DNA of 64,000 nt. It comes from CADEER01 sp965216585. Its GTDB lineage: Bacteria > Desulfobacterota > Binatia > HRBIN30 > CADEER01. Below the pieces are notes generated by a model. It had not been told where the DNA came from. It saw only the letters and a list, made by a program, of their open reading frames with translations, and searched no databases. Positions 26,731 through 34,852 of the stretch are shown in pieces; position 1 is the stretch's first letter; each line of letters opens with the position of its first letter. A program made the position numbers and the translations under genes. The stretch covers positions 2,542,001-2,606,000 of the forward strand of contig CBDCGC010000003.1 in the NCBI GenBank assembly GCA_965216585.1, read 5' to 3'.

Positions 26731-26831
26731 CGCCAGACGCTAAGACGCCGGACACTCCTTTGCAACGGCCCCGATCTGGGCAGCAATCCGGCGTGGACCT
26801 GGGCTGACACACCGGCTACCTTTGCCGCGTC

Positions 26832-27368
26832 GTGGACCATCCTTCCCAGCCTCCGAGCAGCGACGGCGCGCCGTCTTTTTTCGGCTTTGCCGTTCGCCTC
26901 TTCCTCTACCTCTTCCTCGTCAGCCTGCTCTTCTCCATCGGAAACATGCACCAGCGAATGCTGCCCGTGCAGGAAGCAATGGCTTCGATCGCGACCACCG
27001 GTGCCAACTGGCTGGGCGCCGGGGCTTCGGTCGAAAGCACGATCATCTACACCGATCACCGGGCTCTCGAGATCAACCACGAGTGCACGGCGATCTTCGT
27101 CTTGTTGGTCTACACGATGTTCATTCTCGCCTACCCGGCACCGTGGGCGAGCCGCTTGTCCGGCGCCGCCGTCGGCTGGCTGACGCTCAACATCGTCAAT
27201 CTGGCGCGGCTCTCGCTGCTGACCATCGTCGCCGCCCGGCGGCCCGATTGGTTCGCCTACTTTCACGAGTATTTCTTCCAGGGGTTGTTCATCGCCCTGC
27301 TGGCTATTCTCGCCTCGATCTGGACCGAGCAGGTGCGCCGTGCGACTCTCCCCGGCGTTTCTGCTTAG
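26832..27368 (+). CDS. Exosortase/archaeosortase family transpeptidase
   Basis: A 178-residue polytopic membrane protein with a GTG start. The family's active-site residues are visible: Cys85 in INHECTAIFVLLVYTM, Arg126 in NIVNLARLSLL and His145 in FAYFHEYFFQG. Exosortases process proteins with C-terminal sorting tails (PEP-CTERM-like) for transfer to the cell surface or exopolysaccharide. Size and motif layout fit the compact XrtH-like group. Overlaps its partner gene by 29 bp, implying tight coupling. No substrate with an obvious sorting tail is encoded in the window. Confidence 0.85.
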   Translation: MDHPSQPPSSDGAPSFFGFAVRLFLYLFLVSLLFSIGNMHQRMLPVQEAMASIATTGANWLGAGASVESTIIYTDHRALEINHECTAIFVLLVYTMFILAYPAPWASRLSGAAVGWLTLNIVNLARLSLLTIVAARRPDWFAYFHEYFFQGLFIALLAILASIWTEQVRRATLPGVSA

Positions 27369-27909
27369 GTTCTTCGGCCTCGCCGCCGTGCTCTTCGCGC
27401 TGTGGTCGTTTGCCGGTGCCGGTGACGCCTACGGGCGCGCCGTCTTGCTCATCGCCAAACCCCTGATCGAGCTGACCACCGAGTGCGAGGTGGAGGACGT
27501 GCGCGCAAGTGAAAAGGGACTCGACATCCTGCTGACGCGCAGCGATCCGGAGGGAAACGTGCACCGGCGCAAGATGCCGCTGCAACCACGCGAAGTCTTT
27601 TCCGGAATCATTCCGTTTCTCTCCTTGATGTTGGCCACCGCCGGACTGACGCTGGCGGGCCGCGCCCGCGCCACCGCGATTGGCCTGGCAATCCTGGTCG
27701 CCTTTCACATCGGTTTGATGCTGATCGGCCCCTACCTGACCGGTCTGCCGCAAGCACACCTGGGCGACGGCGCGCGCGCCAACCTAAACACCGCCGTCAA
27801 CGTCGTCTACGGATTCTACGGTCTGGTCGGCTACGCCGCCCTGCCGTTCGTGCTCTGGTTCTGGCTGCGCAAGGAACGAGGTGCGAACGACACACCTACG
27901 TCCGCATAG
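27340..27909 (+). CDS. Exosortase-associated membrane protein
   Basis: 189 residues with a GTG start inside the exosortase gene. Four hydrophobic segments (about 5-25, 87-105, 109-130, 155-175) flank an external loop, CEVEDVRASEKGLDILLTRS. The arrangement matches the membrane protein regularly encoded beside XrtH-type exosortases. Probably a partner or accessory subunit. No catalytic motif recognised. Confidence 0.7.
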   Translation: MRLSPAFLLRFFGLAAVLFALWSFAGAGDAYGRAVLLIAKPLIELTTECEVEDVRASEKGLDILLTRSDPEGNVHRRKMPLQPREVFSGIIPFLSLMLATAGLTLAGRARATAIGLAILVAFHIGLMLIGPYLTGLPQAHLGDGARANLNTAVNVVYGFYGLVGYAALPFVLWFWLRKERGANDTPTSA

Positions 27910-27933
27910 TGCAATCGAGAAATCACATCTCCG

Positions 27934-28401
27934 CTAGAATGTGTCGGCTGTCGGCGTCGCTTCGATCGTCCCGTCGGGTCGCACCAGCATCAACACCGGC
28001 GGATTGAGCTCGGCCATCGATTGCCAGCTCGCCGCCAACCGCCGGCCCACCGACGCCCGCTCTGGCCCTGCGAGTCGCATGAAATCGTCTGTGACTTGTA
28101 CGCACAACGCCGCCGCGACGCGCTCTTTGCAGCGACCGGCTCCCCCCACGTAAGAGCCATCCGGGGATTCGCCGACGCGTTGCACGAAGCGCTCGATCTC
28201 GGCATCGGCACGCAGCGAACGCGGCGGCTCCATCAACCAAACCCAGGCGATCGAGCCGAGCACGACCACCGCCGTCGCCAACCCGAGGACGACGCCGATG
28301 TTGTCCAGCCAGCGCTGCCAATGGGTGTACGATCCGCATTCGACACAATGCGGCGCCCCCCACGGAACGGCGGCACCGCACTTGTTACAGGTGCGAGCCA
28401 T
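27934..28401 (-). CDS. Zinc-ribbon membrane protein of unknown function
   Basis: 155 residues. The N-terminal zinc ribbon has CNKCG and CVECG, followed by one membrane helix (~33-55, IGVVLGLATAVVVLGSIAWV) and a ~90-residue external domain with Cys91 and Cys100. It converges with the exosortase pair (24 bp apart) and diverges from the radical SAM gene. No recognised family beyond the ribbon. Confidence 0.65.
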   Translation of the reverse strand: MARTCNKCGAAVPWGAPHCVECGSYTHWQRWLDNIGVVLGLATAVVVLGSIAWVWLMEPPRSLRADAEIERFVQRVGESPDGSYVGGAGRCKERVAAALCVQVTDDFMRLAGPERASVGRRLAASWQSMAELNPPVLMLVRPDGTIEATPTADTF

Positions 28402-28514
28402 GCGTTTGCGCTATCGGGGAACGCTGCCGCCGTCCACCCGCGTGGCTCCACGCTCGCTCGCAGCCGCAAGATGTGCAATGGTGAACAAACGGCGAAAGTG
28501 GGTGTTTGCAGCCG

Positions 28515-29558
28515 ATGGCGGTCATCAAAGGTAGGGGGACTTCTCTCAATCCAGCCAATCGCTTTGAGCGATTGCACTTCGAGTCCGACGGCGGCGCTAA
28601 CGCTCGGGCACCGGCAACCGAGTTGTTGCGCGACGACAGCAAGACCATCTTGGCCGAAAACGACAGTCCCGATCTCGACTTCCGCTTCAGCCTCAACCCC
28701 TACCGCGGCTGCGAGCACGGCTGCATCTACTGCTACGCGCGACCGAGCCACGAGTTCTTGAGCGCCAGCGCCGGGCTCGACTTCGAGACGCGCATCTTCG
28801 TCAAAGAGAACGCCGCCGCGCTGCTGCGCCAGCGGCTCGCGTCGCCGCGCTGGCAGCCGGCTGTCATCGCCATGTCGGGCAACACCGATTGCTACCAGCC
28901 GTGCGAGCGCGATCTCGGCATCACCCGCGCCTGCCTCGAGGTGCTGGCCGATTTTCGCAACCCCGTCGGCATCGTCACCAAATCCGCCTTGGTTTGCCGT
29001 GACATCGACCTACTCGCCGCCCTGGCCGAAGACGGCGCCGCCCAGGTCCACATTTCGATCACTACCCTCGACACTGAGCTCGCCCGCAAGATGGAACCGC
29101 GCGCCACCAGTCCGAGCCGCCGCCTCGAGGCGATTCATCAACTGGCGCTGGCCGGCGTCCCGGTCGCCGTGATGGCGGCACCGATCATCCCCGGACTGAA
29201 CGACCACGAGATTCCGGCCATCCTCGAAAGCGCCTCCGCTGCCGGCGCACAGTCAGCCGCCTGGACACTGCTGCGGCTGGCCCCGCCGCTCGACGTGCTC
29301 TTCACCGACTGGTTGGCGCAACACTATCCCAACCGCCATCACCGCATTCTGCACCGCATTCGAGAGTGCCGCGCCGGTGCACTGACCGACCCCCGCTTCC
29401 GCCATCGCATGCGCGGCGGCGGTGCCTACGCTGCGCAGATTGCGACTCTCTTCGACGCCGCCGCCAAGGCCAACCGGCTCGACCGCCGCCTATCGCCGCC
29501 CAACCTGGGCGCCTTCCGCCGCCCACCGGCGCCCGGCCAGCAGCTCACCCTGTTGTGA
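28515..29558 (+). CDS. PA0069-family radical SAM protein
   Basis: A 347-residue radical SAM enzyme. The [4Fe-4S] motif is in NPYRGCEHGCIYCYARPSHE (CxxxCxxC). It opens IKGRGTSLNPANRFER, typical of the PA0069 family (Rv2578c-like), and has GNTDCYQPCERDLGITR. Such proteins are often found near DNA repair or ImuAB genes, but their reaction is unknown. An in-frame TTG at 28506 is an alternative start; ATG 28515 matches the usual N-terminus better. Confidence 0.9.
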   Translation: MAVIKGRGTSLNPANRFERLHFESDGGANARAPATELLRDDSKTILAENDSPDLDFRFSLNPYRGCEHGCIYCYARPSHEFLSASAGLDFETRIFVKENAAALLRQRLASPRWQPAVIAMSGNTDCYQPCERDLGITRACLEVLADFRNPVGIVTKSALVCRDIDLLAALAEDGAAQVHISITTLDTELARKMEPRATSPSRRLEAIHQLALAGVPVAVMAAPIIPGLNDHEIPAILESASAAGAQSAAWTLLRLAPPLDVLFTDWLAQHYPNRHHRILHRIRECRAGALTDPRFRHRMRGGGAYAAQIATLFDAAAKANRLDRRLSPPNLGAFRRPPAPGQQLTLL

Positions 29559-29622
29559 GCAGCCTTTCGTGCCGGTCCGATTCATCGATCCCGGCTACCT
29601 GATCGAGCCGCCTTTTTGCAGT

Positions 29623-29637
29623 GGCAAAAGCTTTGCC
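29623..29637. repeat. Short palindrome between radical SAM and beta-helix genes
   Basis: GGCAAA (29623-29628), loop AGC, TTTGCC (29632-29637). It could be a weak transcription end or an operator upstream of the lipoprotein gene. No T-run follows on the plus strand, so a classical terminator is unlikely. Confidence 0.3.
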
Positions 29638-29680
29638 GCCTTGATAGCGGTCGTCTATTCTGACGCGAAGTAGGAATTTC

Positions 29681-30760
29681 ATGCATTTCTTTGCAGGGTT
29701 ACAACGCCTCGCCGCTCTGCCGCTGCTCGCCGCGACGGCGGCACTGGCCTGCGGCGGTGGTGGTAGCGGGGGCGGCAGCCAGCCACCTCCGCCGGAGCAG
29801 CTCTTCGTCCGCCAGTCCGGTAACGACGACAACGGCGGTGCCGCCGCAACGGACGCCTACAGGACGATCGCCCAGGCCGTCGCCAACGCCGTCGCAGGGC
29901 AGACGATCTATGTCGGGCCCGGCACATACACCGTTCCGCGCGCGCGTTTCGACGTCAACAGCGTCGATGTCGACGACATCGGTGGCGAAGGACTGCGCAT
30001 CGTCGCCGATCGTGAAGGTTCGATGACGAACGACGACCCGGGCGATGTCATTGTCAACGCGCGCGATGGCTTCGGCTTCCGCATCTCGCGATCGACGAAC
30101 GTCAGCATCGAAGGTTTCCGCATCGAGCGCGCCCGCGGCAACGAGAGCGCCGGCATCCAGGTGCGCAGCACATCGACCGGCGTCGAGATCAGCGACTGCG
30201 TCTTCACCCTGAACCGCGACGGCGTGCGCATCCAGGGCGACTCCTCAGCACTGGTTTTCAACAATCTCTTCTTCGACAACAACCGCGGCGTGCGGCTGAA
30301 CGGCTCGGGTGAAGTGCAAATCCTGCACAACACCATCGTCGACAGCGGAGCGCGTGGCATCTCCATCATTGGCTCACCGATGTCGACCAGCGTGCGCAAC
30401 AACATCCTGCAGGACAACGCGAACCGCAACATCGAGGTCGATAACAGCGCCGTCGACACATTCGAATCCGACTTCAATCTGATCTACAGCACCGCGCGCA
30501 ACACCGATCCCGAGGACACGGTCCGGCCGTCGACCCTGATCGGCGACAACGACGTCCTCGAAGACGCGCTCTTCGTCGATGCGAGCTCCAACCGCCCGGA
30601 CTACCGACTGCTCGCCGGCACGACTGGCATCAGCCCGGCCATCGACGCCGGCGACGGAACGATCGACGGCATCCTGTTGTCGCGACTGTTCACCCGCGCG
30701 ACGACTGAGGACGGGGAAGCGGATGCTCCGCCGATCGACCTCGGCTATCATCTACCTTGA
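29681..30760 (+). CDS. Secreted right-handed parallel beta-helix protein, probable lipoprotein
   Basis: 359 residues. A signal peptide ends at AALAC, followed by a Gly/Ser-rich linker, consistent with a lipoprotein though the lipobox is imperfect. From ~40 on it is one beta-helix module: an opening FVRQSGNDDNGGAAATDAYR and TIYVGPGTYT, then rungs of ~22 residues with N-rich turns (VFNNLFFDNNRGVRL, ILHNTIVDSGARGISI, VRNNILQDNANRNIEV), closing with IDLGYHLP. The same module occurs twice in the next gene. Carbohydrate binding or lyase activity is common in this fold, but no catalytic residues are identifiable. Confidence 0.8.
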   Translation: MHFFAGLQRLAALPLLAATAALACGGGGSGGGSQPPPPEQLFVRQSGNDDNGGAAATDAYRTIAQAVANAVAGQTIYVGPGTYTVPRARFDVNSVDVDDIGGEGLRIVADREGSMTNDDPGDVIVNARDGFGFRISRSTNVSIEGFRIERARGNESAGIQVRSTSTGVEISDCVFTLNRDGVRIQGDSSALVFNNLFFDNNRGVRLNGSGEVQILHNTIVDSGARGISIIGSPMSTSVRNNILQDNANRNIEVDNSAVDTFESDFNLIYSTARNTDPEDTVRPSTLIGDNDVLEDALFVDASSNRPDYRLLAGTTGISPAIDAGDGTIDGILLSRLFTRATTEDGEADAPPIDLGYHLP

Positions 30761-30777
30761 ACGCAAACGGAGTCACC

Positions 30778-33018
30778 ATGATCAGCGCCCGCAATTTTCT
30801 CGCTCTCACTCTCTGCGCCGTGTGTGCCTGCGGCGGCAGTAGCAGCAGCGACAGTCGCAATCCCAATCCCACCAATACTCCCGTTCAAAACACCCCCGGA
30901 CAGGGCACGCCCGCCACTCCGACGTTGACGCAGACGCAGATGCCGACGGTAACCGGTACACCGCCAACGCCGACACCGACGCCGACCACCGACCCGAACG
31001 CCTCGCCGACACCGACGGTCCGCCCGGGCAGCGCTATTTTCGTGCGGGCCGACGTCGGCGACGACGGCAACGACGGCCGATCACCGAGCGAGGCGATGCA
31101 GACCATTGCTGCCGGCCTAGAGGCGCTGCCCAACCTGACGTCGGGGCGAACCCTGATCGTCGGACCCGGCGTCTACAACGAAGACCTGCGCGACATTCCG
31201 TCGGGCACCGCCGAGCAACCGGTGATCCTCTTGGCCGATCCGAGCGGTCAATCGACGCGCGACCGGGCAGGCCAGGTGTCTCTCGTCGGCTCGTCTAGCG
31301 GTTCGACCATCACCATCTCCGGCGGCGAGTTCATCACCATCGACGGCTTCGCCATCCGCGGCGCCAGCGGTGGTAACCGCGCCGGTATCGACGTTCGCAC
31401 CTCGAGCGACATTACGGTGCGCAACTGCGACATCAGCGGCGGCCAGCAACAAGCCGACGGAGTCGCCATCCTCACTTCGGAGAACGTCGACCTGATCAAC
31501 AATCTGATCTGGGAAAACGGCCGGCGCGGCGTGCGTATCGCCGGCGGTGGTGACGGCTCTCAAAACGTGCGGCTGATCAACAACACCATCGCCAACAACG
31601 GCGGTCAGGGAGTCGTCATCGGCACCACCGATGTCGGTTCGGAAGCGACATTGCTCTTCAACATCATCCAGAACAACATCAGCGACCAGGGCATCCAGAT
31701 CCTCGTCACCGTTCCGTCGTTGGCGTTCTACGAGTCGGACACCAATCTCGTCTCCCCCGGACGCTACAGCCCCGAGAGTCTGCCTGCAGATTTCGACATC
31801 AACGAGGACGCCTTGTTCGTCGACGAGATCGACGGCATCTTCCTGCTCTTCGACGAAGAAGCGGGACAATCGCGCACCAGTCCGGCGGTCGACATAGCTT
31901 TCGAAGATGCCTTTCCCGAGGATCTGGCCAGCGAGCTGGCGGCGCTCAAATCGCGCACCACCTCGATCAACCTCGCACCCGACAGCGACACACTCGATCT
32001 CGGCTACCACATTCTCTCCAACACGGGTGAGCCGATTCCCGTCTCGCGAACGTTCTACGTCCGCGACTCCGGTGACGACGATCGCTCGAGTGGACGTTCG
32101 CCCGACGACGCCTTCGCCACCATTCGCCGCGCCCTCGTCGCCGCCGACGCCGGCGACCGGATCATCGTCGGACCGGGCGGTTATTCCGGGGACCTCGGTA
32201 TCGAGTTCGAGTCGACGCGGGACACGCCACTGACCCTGCTCGCCGATCCCACCGGTACCATGACCGGCGACTCGCCCGGCGACGTCGAAGTCCTGGCCAC
32301 GCGGATCGGGTTTCGCCTGACCGGCGCTTCCTTCATCGTCATCGACGGGTTCACCATCCTCGGCGCCTCCGAAGCGGGCGTGCTGATTCGCAGCGGTTCG
32401 GAGAACATCACCGTGCGCAACTGTTTCATCGATGGCGTCGGCGAGCTCACCGACGGGCAGGGCGACGGCATCACGGTCGACGACTCGGAAGACGTCTTCC
32501 TCATCAACAACGCCATATCGTTCCATGACGGCAACGGCATCCATATTCGCCGCTCCAATCGCACGCGGATGATCAACAATACCATCGCCGAAAACGGCGT
32601 GCGCGGAATTCGCGTGCGCTCGGGAGCCGATCCGGTCACCGGGACGTTCATCCAGAACAACATCGTCTACTTCAGTGGCGAGGTGCTCGTCGACCTCGAC
32701 ACCGAGTCGGCGGACTCGGCAACCCTGCGCAACAACCTCGTCTTTCCCGACGCCTACCGGCCCCTTTCGACGTCGGAGCTACCGAGGCGCACCGACATCC
32801 ACGAGGACGCCGACTTCGTTTCCTTCGCCGACTTTCACCTCAACCAGGGCAGTCCCGCGCGCAACGCCGCCGATCGCACCACCGACCCGGCCATCGAGCG
32901 CGACTTGGCGATGCGCACGACGGCTTCCGACGACGACCCAGACGACGACCTGCTCGACATCGGCTACCACTTTCCCATCCTACCGGAGGGGCCGACTCCG
33001 ACGCCGGATCGCGGGTAG
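30778..33018 (+). CDS. Secreted protein with two tandem beta-helix modules
   Basis: 746 residues. Signal peptide with probable lipidation Cys (CAVCACGGSSSS), then a long Thr/Pro linker (~40-85) and two successive beta-helix modules. Module 1 opens IFVRADVGDDGNDGRSPSEA and closes LDLGYHIL; module 2 opens FYVRDSGDDDRSSGRSPDDA and closes LDIGYHFP. Both share the IIVGPGxY turn and N-x-I rungs and match the single module of the upstream gene, 17 bp away, so the pair arose by duplication. ATG 30778 is chosen because GGAG precedes it and the signal peptide starts there. Cell-surface role; substrate unknown. Confidence 0.82.
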   Translation: MISARNFLALTLCAVCACGGSSSSDSRNPNPTNTPVQNTPGQGTPATPTLTQTQMPTVTGTPPTPTPTPTTDPNASPTPTVRPGSAIFVRADVGDDGNDGRSPSEAMQTIAAGLEALPNLTSGRTLIVGPGVYNEDLRDIPSGTAEQPVILLADPSGQSTRDRAGQVSLVGSSSGSTITISGGEFITIDGFAIRGASGGNRAGIDVRTSSDITVRNCDISGGQQQADGVAILTSENVDLINNLIWENGRRGVRIAGGGDGSQNVRLINNTIANNGGQGVVIGTTDVGSEATLLFNIIQNNISDQGIQILVTVPSLAFYESDTNLVSPGRYSPESLPADFDINEDALFVDEIDGIFLLFDEEAGQSRTSPAVDIAFEDAFPEDLASELAALKSRTTSINLAPDSDTLDLGYHILSNTGEPIPVSRTFYVRDSGDDDRSSGRSPDDAFATIRRALVAADAGDRIIVGPGGYSGDLGIEFESTRDTPLTLLADPTGTMTGDSPGDVEVLATRIGFRLTGASFIVIDGFTILGASEAGVLIRSGSENITVRNCFIDGVGELTDGQGDGITVDDSEDVFLINNAISFHDGNGIHIRRSNRTRMINNTIAENGVRGIRVRSGADPVTGTFIQNNIVYFSGEVLVDLDTESADSATLRNNLVFPDAYRPLSTSELPRRTDIHEDADFVSFADFHLNQGSPARNAADRTTDPAIERDLAMRTTASDDDPDDDLLDIGYHFPILPEGPTPTPDRG

Positions 33019-33038
33019 CGAGAGCGAGCTAGCAGAAC

Positions 33039-33147
33039 CCCCGGCGCGGTGCCGGATCATTCATATGAAGAAACTTTTCGAAGCGATATCGCGCCAGCGA
33101 TCACCGACCTCAGCCTGCGCCTGAGCCTCGCCTGAGCCTACGAGCGC
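33039..33147 (-). repeat. Dispersed intergenic repeat, copy C
   Basis: On the minus strand this reads GCGCTCGTAGGCTCAGGCG at the 5' end and ATGATCCGGCACCGCGCCGG at the 3' end, matching copy A (11586-11692) along its whole length with scattered substitutions and small indels. It starts 36 bp after the glpD stop and fills the convergent gap between the beta-helix gene and glpD. Confidence 0.75.
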
Positions 33148-33183
33148 TTGTCCTCCGGAGCCATGGCGAAGGGGGAGCGAGTT

Positions 33184-34821
33184 TCAGGGAAGATACCCAG
33201 AGCCGAGCCGTTCGAAGGCCGCGACCTGCGCGTCGCGCCAGGCATCGTCGCGACCGAGCTCGCCGGCGAGGACGTCGGCGACGCGCGGTGCCGCCTCGAT
33301 CGCCGCACGTGCGTCGAGCAACAGTGCCCGCGTGCGACGCGACAGGACATCTTCGACGGTGCGCGCCATTTCTCGCCGCGCCGCCCATACCACCTGGCCA
33401 ACGCGATAGGGCAGGCGATCGTGCAGCGGCTCGTCGCGTCCCTCACCCTCGTCGAGAAAGACCTGCACCGCATCGGCGTGAGCTCCGTACATCTGCATGT
33501 GCAGGTCGGTGATCAAACCGGGGTCATCGCGATCGACCCAGCCGTGTAAACGCAGTTCTTCGGTAGCGCACGGCCGTTCGTCCAAACCGCCTACCGCAAC
33601 CGCGTCGTTCACCGTGTCCTCCGCCATCTTGCGGTAGGTCGTCCACTTGCCGCCGATGATGGTCACCAGCCCCGACTCGGAGACGAGCACACTGTGCTCG
33701 CGCGAGACGGACTTGCTCTCGGCGGCGGCATCCTCGGAGCGAACCAGCGGTCGCAAGCCGGCGAAGACGCTGAGAACGTCGTCCGCCGACGGGTCGTGGC
33801 GCAAGTAGCGGCCGGCGTTGCGCAGGATGAAGCCGATTTCCTCCGCCATCGGTCGAGGCTCGATGGTCGCTTCATCGATCTCGGCGTCGGTCGTGCCGAC
33901 GAGGACGCGGCCGTACCAGGGAATGACGAAGAGGACGCGGCCGTCGTCGGTCTGCGGCACCATGATCGCCGTGTCGCTGGGCTGGAAGGAGCGGTCGAGA
34001 ACGACGTGCACACCCTGACTCGGCCGCACCAGCTCGCTGGCGCCGGCGTCGTCGAGACGGCGCAGGCGATCGGAAAACACGCCCGTCGCATTGATCACGA
34101 CCTTGCCGGCGATCTCGAGTGTCTGATCCGTTTCGACGTCGCGCGCAGCGACACCGCTGATCGTTCCGTCGCCACCCTTGAGCAGTCTCTCGACTCGCAT
34201 GTAGTTGAGCACCGCCGCACCGTGATCGATGGCGGTCTGCGCCAGCGCCAGCGCCAGCCGGGCGTCGTCGAACTGGGCGTCGTGGTACATCGTGCCACCG
34301 AGAAGATTCTTCGTCTCGACGTTGGGAATGCGCTCGATCGTCTCCTCGCGGCCGAGCCGGCGCGAGCGCGCGATATTGAGCTTGCCGGCCAACACGTCGT
34401 AGACGCGCAGACCAATGCCGTAAAACGGCCCCTCCCACCACCGGTAGCGAGGCACCACGAATGCAAGATCGCGCACGAGATGCGGCGCATTGCGGCACAG
34501 GAGCCCGCGCTCGCGCAGCGCTTCCAACACCAGTGCTACGTTGCCCTGCTGCAGATAGCGCACACCGCCGTGCACCAGCTTGGTGCTGCGACTCGACGTC
34601 GCCTGGGCGAAGTCGCACTGTTCGAGCAACAACGTGCGGTAGCCGCGCGTCTGCGCATCGACGGCGATGCCCAGACCCGTAGCGCCACCGCCGACGACGA
34701 TGACATCCCAAGGTTCGCCGTCGAGGCGCTTCAGCATCGCGTCGCGGTCCATCGGAGTAGCGTGGATACCACGCCAGCCCCGGTGGGCAAGCACTCCAGG
34801 TAGCTTGCGATTCGGTTCCAT
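33184..34821 (-). CDS. glpD: FAD-dependent glycerol-3-phosphate dehydrogenase
   Basis: Membrane-associated flavoenzyme oxidising glycerol-3-phosphate to DHAP and passing electrons to quinone. 545 residues. FAD motif IVVGGGATGLGIAVDAQTRG lies near the N-terminus, then SSRSTKLVHGGVRYL, the substrate-loop TDAEID, and ESGLVTIIGGKWTTYRKMAE, all diagnostic. ATG 34821 is preferred; 51 upstream codons would lie over the divergent gene's 5' region. The divergent Asp-box protein starts 31 bp away, so their promoters overlap each other's coding ends. No glpF or glpK nearby. Confidence 0.95.
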   Translation of the reverse strand: MEPNRKLPGVLAHRGWRGIHATPMDRDAMLKRLDGEPWDVIVVGGGATGLGIAVDAQTRGYRTLLLEQCDFAQATSSRSTKLVHGGVRYLQQGNVALVLEALRERGLLCRNAPHLVRDLAFVVPRYRWWEGPFYGIGLRVYDVLAGKLNIARSRRLGREETIERIPNVETKNLLGGTMYHDAQFDDARLALALAQTAIDHGAAVLNYMRVERLLKGGDGTISGVAARDVETDQTLEIAGKVVINATGVFSDRLRRLDDAGASELVRPSQGVHVVLDRSFQPSDTAIMVPQTDDGRVLFVIPWYGRVLVGTTDAEIDEATIEPRPMAEEIGFILRNAGRYLRHDPSADDVLSVFAGLRPLVRSEDAAAESKSVSREHSVLVSESGLVTIIGGKWTTYRKMAEDTVNDAVAVGGLDERPCATEELRLHGWVDRDDPGLITDLHMQMYGAHADAVQVFLDEGEGRDEPLHDRLPYRVGQVVWAARREMARTVEDVLSRRTRALLLDARAAIEAAPRVADVLAGELGRDDAWRDAQVAAFERLGSGYLP

Positions 34822-34852
34822 CAACGACTCATACGGAGTATGTGTCGGCGCG

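Noticed and set aside
29623..29637. Rho-independent terminator after the radical SAM gene
   Set aside because: The 6-bp stem is not followed by a T-run; kept only as a short palindrome.
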